The notes below the pieces were generated by a model. The model did not search any database, had not been told where the DNA came from, and was given only the letters and a program-made list of their open reading frames with translations. From Planktophila sp965267775 (GTDB lineage Bacteria > Actinomycetota > Actinomycetes > Nanopelagicales > Nanopelagicaceae): a DNA stretch of 64,000 nt. The DNA lies in assembly GCA_965267775.1 (NCBI GenBank), contig OZ254140.1:1364001-1428000 (forward strand), written 5' to 3'. Made by a program: the position numbers and the translations under genes. This document shows, piece after piece, positions 1 to 5,662 of this stretch (position 1 is the stretch's first letter; the number at the start of each line of letters is the position of its first letter).

Positions 1-235
1 GCAATACAGCGGCGATTAATTGAATATTAGTAAGAGGCAGGAATTTTCTATCCCAAATTATGGAGAAAGCGACATACACAGCTGCAGCTAGGGCAAGCAA
101 TATTCTTGCCCAAGTGAGACTCGCACCGTTTCCAAAAAGTGGCTGATAGAGACAGATAAAGCCAAGAACTATTGCACCAATAATCCCTCTGATGCCCAGG
201 CCAAATTTTAAACCTTTGCTTGAATACGATTGCAT
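1..235 (-). CDS. Partial membrane protein of unknown function (C-terminus beyond the window)
   Basis: An open frame runs on the minus strand from an ATG at 235 to the window edge: 78 codons without a stop. It starts MQSYSSKGLKFG and holds two clear hydrophobic segments (about residues 18-35 and 48-64), with a third beginning at the edge, so it is an integral membrane protein. I do not recognise the family. A perfect -10 box (TATAAT, 242-247) lies six bases before the ATG, which suggests a leaderless transcript. The RNase P-like 24-base repeat lies just upstream of that promoter. The 3' end cannot be seen. Confidence 0.6.
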   Translation of the reverse strand, partial: MQSYSSKGLKFGLGIRGIIGAIVLGFICLYQPLFGNGASLTWARILLALAAAVYVAFSIIWDRKFLPLTNIQLIAAVL

Positions 236-241
236 TTCCAA

Positions 242-247
242 ATTATA
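242..247 (-). promoter_or_regulatory. -10 promoter element of the partial membrane protein gene
   Basis: On the minus strand the hexamer TATAAT is followed by TTGGAA and then the ATG at 235. The spacing fits transcription starting at or very near the start codon. No good -35 hexamer is visible; that region would fall inside the adjoining 24-base repeat. Confidence 0.55.
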
Positions 248-249
248 AA

Positions 250-273
250 AGAAGAGTCGCCCTATAAGCCGGA
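250..273 (-). repeat. RNase P RNA 3'-end-like direct repeat, left copy
   Basis: This 24-base sequence is identical to 4935-4958. Read on the minus strand it contains CCGGCTTATAGGGCGACTC, which closely resembles the conserved 3' end of bacterial RNase P RNA (the CCGGCTTA part of P4 followed by the P1 3' strand). No complete rnpB is attached. The likeliest reading is an attachment-site duplication left by an element that integrates at the rnpB 3' end. A shared promoter element is the alternative. Confidence 0.6.
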
Positions 274-282
274 GACGACATT

Positions 283-312
283 GTTATGCGTGAGGTCACG
301 CTCACGCATAAC
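283..312. terminator. Perfect 11-bp inverted repeat downstream of the DUF305 gene
   Basis: GTTATGCGTGA (283-293) and TCACGCATAAC (302-312) are exact complements around an 8-base spacer. The spacer itself holds another TCACGC, so a second, shorter hairpin is possible. There is no U-run on either strand. It lies after the minus-strand DUF305 gene and before the left repeat, so it may end transcription from the islet or be a protein-binding palindrome. Confidence 0.4.
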
Positions 313-386
313 AGTTGCCCTCGAATTTGCCCCCAAAACTCTATAAATTTAAATAGAGAAATGTCGACCCACAGAACGAAGCCGAC

Positions 387-914
387 CTACTTCCCGGTCA
401 TCATGATGCGGCGCATCTCTTTAATTTCGGCAGTTTGTCCAGATACAATCGCTTTGCTGAGGGTTGCTACTTCTGGATTCTTTGACTTCATCAACGGGGT
501 TGCCATAGTGATTGCTCCCTGATGATGCAAAGTCATATCTACAAGGTAGAGACCGTCAAACTTCTTTCCACGAGCAGCTTTCAACTTCGCTAAATCCGAG
601 TCGCTCACAATTCCCTGCATGTGTGCGTGCATTTCCATTCCAATCATGTCGCCTGCAGGAATCCATTTCTGCATTTGTGCAATCTCAGGGCCTTGCTCAG
701 CAATAATCCGTGCTGCAAGCTTTTTCACGGCAGCATTACTTCCTTGCTTGAGCGCCCACTGCGAGATCAAAACAGCCTGCTTGTGGTGAGGGACCATCAT
801 TTGAGCAAACATGACGGTTGATGCATCGTAAGGCGCAGCAGCCATAGCAATCGGGCTCTGCCCCACATTAATAGCGAGAACTACTGCGATTGACAAGCCA
901 AAGATTCTTCTCAT
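387..914 (-). CDS. Secreted DUF305 protein
   Basis: A 175-residue exported protein of the DUF305 family, a four-helix-bundle family often found beside metal-handling genes. Residues 1-26 form a signal peptide ending in an AMA-AAP type site. Two family histidine pairs are visible: VPHHKQA (residues 41-47) and TLHHQGAI (128-135), with a Met/His-rich stretch at 90-100 (IGMEMHAHM). These suggest metal binding outside the membrane, though the ligand is not proven. It starts 4 bases after the PAP2 stop, so it is very likely co-transcribed with the upstream islet genes. Confidence 0.85.
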   Translation of the reverse strand: MRRIFGLSIAVVLAINVGQSPIAMAAAPYDASTVMFAQMMVPHHKQAVLISQWALKQGSNAAVKKLAARIIAEQGPEIAQMQKWIPAGDMIGMEMHAHMQGIVSDSDLAKLKAARGKKFDGLYLVDMTLHHQGAITMATPLMKSKNPEVATLSKAIVSGQTAEIKEMRRIMMTGK

Positions 915-918
915 GCCG

Positions 919-1503
919 CTATTTTAGATTACTCAGGTTATGTCTGCCTTTTAGAACTGTTCGTGCATAGGCGATTGCGAGCACCCCACCAACTAACGCC
1001 CCCGCTAGTACATCTGAGGGATAATGGAGTCCAGCACTTATGCGAGCGATTCCTGAGATAAGACTTAGAACGATAAACGCAATACCTAGCTTCTTACTGA
1101 AGTGGTAGAACATCATGGCGATAGAGACCATAAAGACCATGTGATGGGATGGCATTCCGCCATCTGCGCTATGAGGAACCAATAATTTAATATCACTCAT
1201 CGCAGCAAAGGGGCGCTGGCGAATATAAAACCGTGAAATTACCTCCGAGATAACCGTGGCCAATCCAACTGGTAACACCAGGATCGCTACACCTTGAATA
1301 AATAGATTCCTGAAAAAGAAATTGAAATCAATTAAAGAGCTGTTGCTCTGATAAGTTCGATGAACAAGCCAAAGAAGAGCAAAAGCAATAACAACAAAGA
1401 CTAGGTACTCAGATAAAACTTTCACCAAGAAAATCTCACGGGCTCCCCAATTATTGAGAACCCGCGAGATTGACGTATCTAGAGTTAGGAGTGGATTGCT
1501 CAT
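919..1503 (-). CDS. PAP2-family membrane phosphatase
   Basis: A 194-residue integral membrane enzyme of the PAP2 superfamily (undecaprenyl-diphosphate or lipid phosphatases). The three catalytic motifs are present: RQRP at 95-98 (KX6RP motif), PSHH at 118-121, and R154...H160...D164 in ARISAGLHYPSD. Five or six hydrophobic segments surround them, placing the active site on the outer face. It overlaps the upstream membrane protein gene by one base, implying translational coupling. BcrC-like recycling of undecaprenyl diphosphate is the likely activity; the substrate is inferred only. Confidence 0.85.
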   Translation of the reverse strand: MSNPLLTLDTSISRVLNNWGAREIFLVKVLSEYLVFVVIAFALLWLVHRTYQSNSSLIDFNFFFRNLFIQGVAILVLPVGLATVISEVISRFYIRQRPFAAMSDIKLLVPHSADGGMPSHHMVFMVSIAMMFYHFSKKLGIAFIVLSLISGIARISAGLHYPSDVLAGALVGGVLAIAYARTVLKGRHNLSNLK

Positions 1504-2294
1504 TAACCCTTCAGCTCAGTTACATCTAATTTGATCTGGTCTTTCCTGGTCCGGACAAGATAGGTGACCGTGATAGTAATTAGAGTTAAGAAAATGAGGC
1601 TTGTAACTGTTGTTCCTAAACCAAAGCCACCAGCTTTCCTATCTTGAGAGAGTAAATCTCCGATTGAGGCGCCAAGCGGTCTAGTAAGCACATACACAGC
1701 CCAGAATCCAAAGACAGCGTTGATAACTTTCTTCTGCCACAGGACTGCGATGAGCGCAATAAGGGCTGCGAACACGAAGAGAGAACGGGCATAACCAAGA
1801 GCGAGCCTTTCAGCAATGAGATCTCCGGTTGCTGTTCCGAGTGCGAAGGTGAAGAGGATTGTGAGCCAATAGAAGGCTTCACGAGTCGGGGTGTAGATAC
1901 TATGAATTGCAAGCGTCTTCTCCTTCGCGTACCAAACAGCAAAAACTGCCGCTAGGCAGATAGAAAAGATAATGGATGAGGTAATCAAAGAAACGCCAAG
2001 ATTATCTGTCAGATTATCCGTGACAAGGGTTCCGGCGATACTAATTAATACGATAGATAGCCAGTAAACCGGTGGCTTATAACCTTTACCCTTAAATTGG
2101 AAGAAAAGAATAATTGCTAGAGCGATAAATGTTGCCACTGAGGTTCCATTCAAACCCAGACCTAATTGAACGTTAAGAAAATCTGCAAATGTTTCACCGA
2201 CTGTTGTGGCTAGGACTTTAATAATCCAAAAGTAAAAAGTAATCTGAGGAACTTTGACCAATAATTCCTTCGAGCGACTTGTATTGCTTGTCAT
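1503..2294 (-). CDS. COG4705-type multi-pass membrane protein, copy 1
   Basis: A 263-residue protein with about eight hydrophobic segments, belonging to the uncharacterised COG4705 family. The start has a good ribosome site (GGGGAAA about 8 bases upstream). It is a paralogue of 46982-47740: both begin with KxPxIT-type residues followed by FWIIKVL and TTVGETFAD, and both share YVLTRPLGA near residue 205. A conserved central motif FTFALGTATGD recurs in the copy. The transported or sensed substrate is unknown. The family is often found near metal or two-component genes, which fits this context but does not prove a role. Confidence 0.8.
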   Translation of the reverse strand: MTSNTSRSKELLVKVPQITFYFWIIKVLATTVGETFADFLNVQLGLGLNGTSVATFIALAIILFFQFKGKGYKPPVYWLSIVLISIAGTLVTDNLTDNLGVSLITSSIIFSICLAAVFAVWYAKEKTLAIHSIYTPTREAFYWLTILFTFALGTATGDLIAERLALGYARSLFVFAALIALIAVLWQKKVINAVFGFWAVYVLTRPLGASIGDLLSQDRKAGGFGLGTTVTSLIFLTLITITVTYLVRTRKDQIKLDVTELKG

Positions 2295-2333
2295 AACTTA
2301 TTTCCCCTTTGTTCTTCCTTTTTGTTTGAGTGG

Positions 2334-2361
2334 CCCGTGGAGCCCTCGAGTGCTCCACGGG
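2334..2361 (-). terminator. Hairpin between the acidic repeat gene and the COG4705 gene
   Basis: CCCGTGGAG (2334-2342) and CTCCACGGG (2353-2361) are perfectly complementary with a 10-base loop. On the minus strand it follows the stop of the small acidic protein by about 17 bases and has no U-run. It may partly terminate or stabilise the upstream message, so the small protein could be made in excess of the downstream genes. Confidence 0.45.
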
Positions 2362-2378
2362 TTGTTAGATTTTGGAGG

Positions 2379-2669
2379 TTACTTACTTGAATCTTCCGGC
2401 CCTTCATTGGCCTCGTTAGCGTCATAAGCCTCTGGAGCTTCATTGGCTTCATCAGCTTCGTTAGCCTCTGGAGCTTCATTGGCTTCATTTGCATCTGCTT
2501 GGTCGTTTGCCTCATTTGCATCCATATACCCTGAATCTGCTGCAGGGGATGTAGCAGCAGGAGCTGTAGTTGTATCGGCTGCATTTGCACTATTGACAAC
2601 AGCGAATAGCGCTCCTGTGCTAACCAAGGATCCTGCTGCGATAAGTGCAATCTTCTTCTTTAATTCCAT
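2379..2669 (-). CDS. Small secreted acidic protein with EANE-type repeats
   Basis: A 96-residue protein with a signal peptide (MELKKKIALIAAG..., cleavage probably after the NSANA residues near 30). After an Ala/Thr/Pro-rich stretch, residues about 50-92 are a run of short units (DANEAND, EANEAPEA, EADEANEA) made almost only of E, A, N, D and P. The mature chain is strongly acidic and probably disordered. Binding of cations at the cell surface is a plausible guess; no family is recognised. It sits directly downstream of the histidine kinase and upstream of the COG4705 gene. Overlapping frames here are shadows of the repeat. Confidence 0.7.
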   Translation of the reverse strand: MELKKKIALIAAGSLVSTGALFAVVNSANAADTTTAPAATSPAADSGYMDANEANDQADANEANEAPEANEADEANEAPEAYDANEANEGPEDSSK

Positions 2670-2735
2670 TGTGTTTCCTTCCTAACATCCGCGTCACGGA
2701 TAGGAGAATCTCTCCTGACATAAAGGTAAATCTTG

Positions 2736-3725
2736 CTACGTGAGTAGAAGATGAAATTCACCTCCAGATGAGCCGAGAATTGAGAAGGCTTCCCCATTAT
2801 GTGCCTCCATTACGGCTGAGACCACGCTTAACCCAAGCCCGGTGCCACCTTTACCAATAGTTCGTACCTTTTCCGACCTATAAAAACGTTCAAAAATATT
2901 CTCATTCTCAGCAATTGGCACACCGGGACCATCATCCTTAATTATTAGATGTAAGCCGTCTTCTTCTTTTCTAGCTGAAATGTGAATCTCAGAGTGAGCA
3001 TATTGAAAGGCATTTTCTAAAAGGTTTCTTACTGCCAGCCCAAAAAGTTGACGGTTACAAAATACGGACTGGTCAATCGAGTCATCTATTTGAACTTTTA
3101 TATCCTTTTTGGAGTTACCAAATGTCTTTAGCTGTTCTTCGATTATTTCAATCAAACGTTGCCCTGATTTTTCAATTGCTTGTCCATCCACTCTTGATAA
3201 ATCAAGGAGATCATTACAAAGTTTTGCCAGTCTTCCAATTTCAGTTGATATATCTTTTAGCTCTGCTGAATCTTGGGAGGCTCTCAGGGCATCAATACTC
3301 AATTGGATAGTGGTCAATGGACCTCTGAGTTCATGACCGGCATCTGCTGTAAAGCGCTTTTGATTAGCAGATGATGCCTGAATTCGAGCTAGCAAGCCGT
3401 TAAGGGATTGCGCAATCTTTCCAATATCGTCTGAAGGATTTGCAGCTCTTACTCTCGTTGACTCCGTAGCTTCCTCGACTTGATGAATTAAGTCTTGTAC
3501 TGGGTAGAGAGCCCGCTTAGATAGATAGAGACCAAGAAAGTAAGAGGAGATCGTCCCTACGATAACCAGTAAGGAAAGTCCGATAAACAGTGCTCTAGTT
3601 GTAGCCTCGTAATCTCCTCCTTGGTCTTCCCACCAGACATTCCAAAAAATGAGGGAACTTGCAAAAGTCAATGTCACGGCCACAATTAAAGAAGTTGTCA
3701 GAGCTATACGATTTTTTATCTTCAT
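2736..3725 (-). CDS. Sensor histidine kinase
   Basis: A 329-residue membrane-bound kinase of a two-component system. Segments in order: membrane helix 1 (about 8-30), a very short external loop (31-43) with several acidic residues (WWEDQGGDYE), membrane helix 2 (44-66), HAMP (67-118), and dimerisation domain with phospho-accepting His131 in GHELRGPLT. The ATPase domain has N-box N234/N238, G1 DDGPG (265-269) and G2 GTGLGL (294-299). The tiny sensing loop suggests it detects a small ion or membrane state. Its start overlaps the stop of the response regulator gene by four bases (ATGA), the usual coupled arrangement. Confidence 0.9.
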   Translation of the reverse strand: MKIKNRIALTTSLIVAVTLTFASSLIFWNVWWEDQGGDYEATTRALFIGLSLLVIVGTISSYFLGLYLSKRALYPVQDLIHQVEEATESTRVRAANPSDDIGKIAQSLNGLLARIQASSANQKRFTADAGHELRGPLTTIQLSIDALRASQDSAELKDISTEIGRLAKLCNDLLDLSRVDGQAIEKSGQRLIEIIEEQLKTFGNSKKDIKVQIDDSIDQSVFCNRQLFGLAVRNLLENAFQYAHSEIHISARKEEDGLHLIIKDDGPGVPIAENENIFERFYRSEKVRTIGKGGTGLGLSVVSAVMEAHNGEAFSILGSSGGEFHLLLT

Positions 3726-4402
3726 TTGCTCTTACACATTTTCACTTCGGCGGAGAATCTGATGCCATGACCCCTAATTACTTCAAAATACTCACTTCCA
3801 ACTTTTTTCCGCAAATATCCCATGTACACATCAAGCACATTACTAGTGGGCATATCGCCCCAAATTTGATCCTCAATATCAACACGCTTGACAGTTGTGC
3901 CTGCTGCCAGCATAAGTAGCCAGAGGATATCGAATTCAATTTTTGTTAAATCTATTTCCTCTCCATTGAAAGTGCAGAGTCGCTTAGCGCTATCAACTTC
4001 TAGGCTTCCTGATGATAATTGTGTATAGGAACCAATCGGCCTGCGACGCAACACAGCTCTAATTCTTGACTCTAAGGTGACAGCATTAAATGGCTTAACA
4101 ATAAAATCATCAGCACCTAGATCGAGGGCATCTGCTTGGTCATACTCGCCATCTTTGGCACTGACAACGATAATAGGGATTGGAATGCCTTCACGCTGAA
4201 TCTGTTTTAGAACTTCATACCCATTGAGCTGAGGAATCATCAAATCCAGTAGTGCAAGATCAAATTTACCTGTTGCAATTTTCTCAATTGCTGATTTTCC
4301 ATCACCAACAGCTTCGCATTTAAATCCACATCTCACTAACGTGGAGATTAAGTTCTTCGCTAAAGCAGGGTCATCCTCAATTACTAATATTTGCTCCGTC
4401 AT
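3722..4402 (-). CDS. OmpR/PhoB-family response regulator
   Basis: A 226-residue DNA-binding regulator and partner of the adjacent kinase. The receiver domain (1-115) has acidic pair D10/D11, phospho-acceptor Asp53 in LLDLM, S81 and K103 of KPF. The winged-helix domain (about 125-220) ends with a typical RGHGIRF wing. It is first in the regulator-kinase-acidic protein-membrane protein series and has its own upstream region with a pair of direct repeats (4451-4468) of the spacing this family binds. Autoregulation and control of the islet genes are inferred. Confidence 0.92.
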   Translation of the reverse strand: MTEQILVIEDDPALAKNLISTLVRCGFKCEAVGDGKSAIEKIATGKFDLALLDLMIPQLNGYEVLKQIQREGIPIPIIVVSAKDGEYDQADALDLGADDFIVKPFNAVTLESRIRAVLRRRPIGSYTQLSSGSLEVDSAKRLCTFNGEEIDLTKIEFDILWLLMLAAGTTVKRVDIEDQIWGDMPTSNVLDVYMGYLRKKVGSEYFEVIRGHGIRFSAEVKMCKSK

Positions 4403-4450
4403 TTAAACAAATTCCCCATGCATATAGCCTCACATACCAACATGAAAATC

Positions 4451-4468
4451 AGGTGAGAGCCAGGTGAG
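4451..4468 (-). promoter_or_regulatory. Tandem CTCACCT direct repeats, probable response regulator box
   Basis: On the minus strand CTCACCT occurs twice, 11 bases apart start-to-start (plus strand 4451-4457 and 4462-4468). OmpR/PhoB-type regulators bind such one-turn direct repeats. The pair lies 48 to 66 bases before the regulator's ATG and upstream of a TATATG -10-like element, an activator position. That this regulator binds it is inferred from spacing and location. Confidence 0.5.
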
Positions 4469-4485
4469 TTTTACGGCCCTAAACT

Positions 4486-4923
4486 TCAGCTAAGCGCTGC
4501 GAGAAATGCCCCAATTACTATCAGAAGCAAGCCAAGCCAATTAACCTTTGAATACTTTTCGTTGAGAATGATTACAGCCAAGATTACGGCAAGTGGCATG
4601 CTGAGCTTATCTATCGGGGCGATTTTAGAGATACTTCCGATTTGAATAGCTTTAAAATAAAAGAGCCAGGAAACAGCCCCCGCAATCCCAGAGGCACCTA
4701 TCCAAAATAGTGGCCATCCACGAACAGTGGAAACTTTCGAGCCCAATCCAGATAGGACGAGAATGGCGATGAGGAAGGAAGACATCACAAGACTTCTGAT
4801 AGTTGTAGCTACCGTGGAATCAATTCCGCTGTTTCCGCTCAACCCAACTTTTCCAAAAATCGCCACGAGAGAAGCCGCTACAGCAGAGATGAGTGCGTAT
4901 ATCAACCAACGGTAATCTGTCAT
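4486..4923 (-). CDS. Single-domain EamA-family transporter
   Basis: A 145-residue membrane protein made of one EamA unit with about five hydrophobic segments, half the size of the usual ten-helix drug/metabolite transporters. Such short members are presumed to work as dimers. It begins MTDYRWLIYALISAV and has the family stretches LVAIFGKVGL and ISKIAPIDKLS. It is the first gene after the right-hand RNase P-like repeat. A -10-like TATACT lies six bases before the ATG, so the message looks leaderless. The substrate is unknown. Confidence 0.8.
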   Translation of the reverse strand: MTDYRWLIYALISAVAASLVAIFGKVGLSGNSGIDSTVATTIRSLVMSSFLIAILVLSGLGSKVSTVRGWPLFWIGASGIAGAVSWLFYFKAIQIGSISKIAPIDKLSMPLAVILAVIILNEKYSKVNWLGLLLIVIGAFLAALS

Positions 4924-4929
4924 TTACTG

Positions 4930-4935
4930 AGTATA
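4930..4935 (-). promoter_or_regulatory. -10 promoter element of the EamA gene
   Basis: On the minus strand TATACT is followed by CAGTAA and then the ATG at 4923. It touches the last base of the right-hand 24-base repeat, mirroring the arrangement at 242-273. Confidence 0.5.
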
Positions 4936-4958
4936 GAAGAGTCGCCCTATAAGCCGGA
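4935..4958 (-). repeat. RNase P RNA 3'-end-like direct repeat, right copy
   Basis: Identical over 24 bases to 250-273. The similarity to RNase P RNA stops at the repeat edge: sequence to the right (4959-5060) does not continue into recognisable rnpB, and tRNA-Lys follows at 5062. Both copies face the same way, so they bracket 4661 bases as direct repeats. This supports an attachment-site reading, but the intact rnpB expected beside one copy is not in the window. Confidence 0.6.
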
Positions 4959-4984
4959 TCCTGAAATTCTTGTTCATCCGAAGA

Positions 4985-5004
4985 GTGACAGATATGTGAC
5001 AGAT
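4985..5004. repeat. GTGACAGAT direct repeat pair
   Basis: GTGACAGAT occurs at 4985-4993 and again at 4996-5004, eleven bases apart start-to-start, in the non-coding stretch between the right repeat and tRNA-Lys. One-turn spacing suggests a protein-binding site, either for a regulator or as an arm site next to the putative attachment sequence. Nothing else identifies it. Confidence 0.4.
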
Positions 5005-5061
5005 GAATGCCTTGATTGGAAATTGAATTTCAAGAGGACGATTTTCACGCTCAGATACAAG

Positions 5062-5134
5062 TGGGCCCTGTCGGGCTCGAACCGACGACCCACGGATTAA
5101 AAGTCCGTTGCTCTACCGACTGAGCTATAGGCCC
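5062..5134 (-). tRNA. tRNA-Lys (anticodon TTT)
   Basis: On the minus strand the sequence folds as a standard cloverleaf: GGGCCTA acceptor strand, D-arm GCTC...GAGC, anticodon loop CTTTTAA giving TTT, T-arm GTCGG-TTCGAGC-CCGAC, discriminator A. CCA is not encoded. The acceptor stem has a G-U at 6:67 and an A-A mismatch at 7:66, which is unusual but leaves the rest intact. Confidence 0.95.
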
Positions 5135-5295
5135 CACCGCCTGTGGCAAGCACAGACATGGGCCATCCTAAGGCATCTTCTCGAATGGATGAAACGCTAG
5201 AAAGTTATCTGACCGATGAGACTCTTCCTATTTCTTTTTCGCCCCTTTACCCTTGAAATGGTTTGGTCCCAAGCCACTTATCAAGGGAGAGATCG

Positions 5296-5604
5296 ATGGG
5301 TAAGGCATTTGAAATTTCAATTTGGAAACCACGTCCTGGCCGCCGTGCTGATTTTTTAAAGGGTTGGAATGAAGTTGCTGCAATATTTAAAGATAATGGT
5401 GTGAGCGAAATTCAAGTGCTCGAAGGCCATGCAGGTAAAGATGTAGGAAATATCGTAATCATTCAGACATTCAAGAGTCTGACCGATAATGGAATTGTGA
5501 ACGATGCAATCGGCAATAGCAGTGCGATGAAGGAATGGCATGAGAAGAATTCCGGAAACGATTCGGCAGAAATCGTTTCGCACGATCTATATATCGAAGC
5601 TTAA
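5296..5604 (+). CDS. Hypothetical protein, 102 residues
   Basis: A small soluble protein beginning MGKAFEISIWKPRPGRR. The ATG at 5296 is preferred over the in-frame ATG at 5263 because GGGAGA lies about 7 bases before it. The fold pattern (a short strand, helix with KGWNEVA, strand EIQVLEG, strand NIVIIQTF, helix with MKEWHEK) resembles dimeric alpha-beta barrel or NIPSNAP-like proteins, but no catalytic residue or confident family is visible. It stands alone, ending before a strong bidirectional hairpin shared with the convergent gene at 5663. Confidence 0.6.
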   Translation: MGKAFEISIWKPRPGRRADFLKGWNEVAAIFKDNGVSEIQVLEGHAGKDVGNIVIIQTFKSLTDNGIVNDAIGNSSAMKEWHEKNSGNDSAEIVSHDLYIEA

Positions 5605-5618
5605 ATACCCTCTGATGC

Positions 5619-5656
5619 AGTAATGGCCGCGACCAATGGTTGCGGCCATTACTTTG
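5619..5656. terminator. Bidirectional terminator
   Basis: AGTAATGGCCGC (5619-5630) pairs perfectly with GCGGCCATTACT (5642-5653). The inner GACC/GGTT bases extend the stem around an AAT loop, and TTT follows on the plus strand. It lies between two convergent genes (stops at 5604 and 5663) and probably ends both. Confidence 0.7.
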
Positions 5657-5662
5657 AAATCT

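Noticed and set aside
2291..2650. Met/Gln-rich frame overlapping the acidic repeat gene
   Set aside because: It is the shifted-frame shadow of the EANE codons; the other frame has the signal peptide and sensible context.
274..4934. An integrase or transposase inside the repeat-bounded block
   Set aside because: All sizeable frames there are accounted for by other families; none has recombinase motifs.
4959..5061. A full rnpB gene beside the right repeat
   Set aside because: The sequence past the repeat shows none of the RNase P core, and tRNA-Lys follows within about 100 bases.
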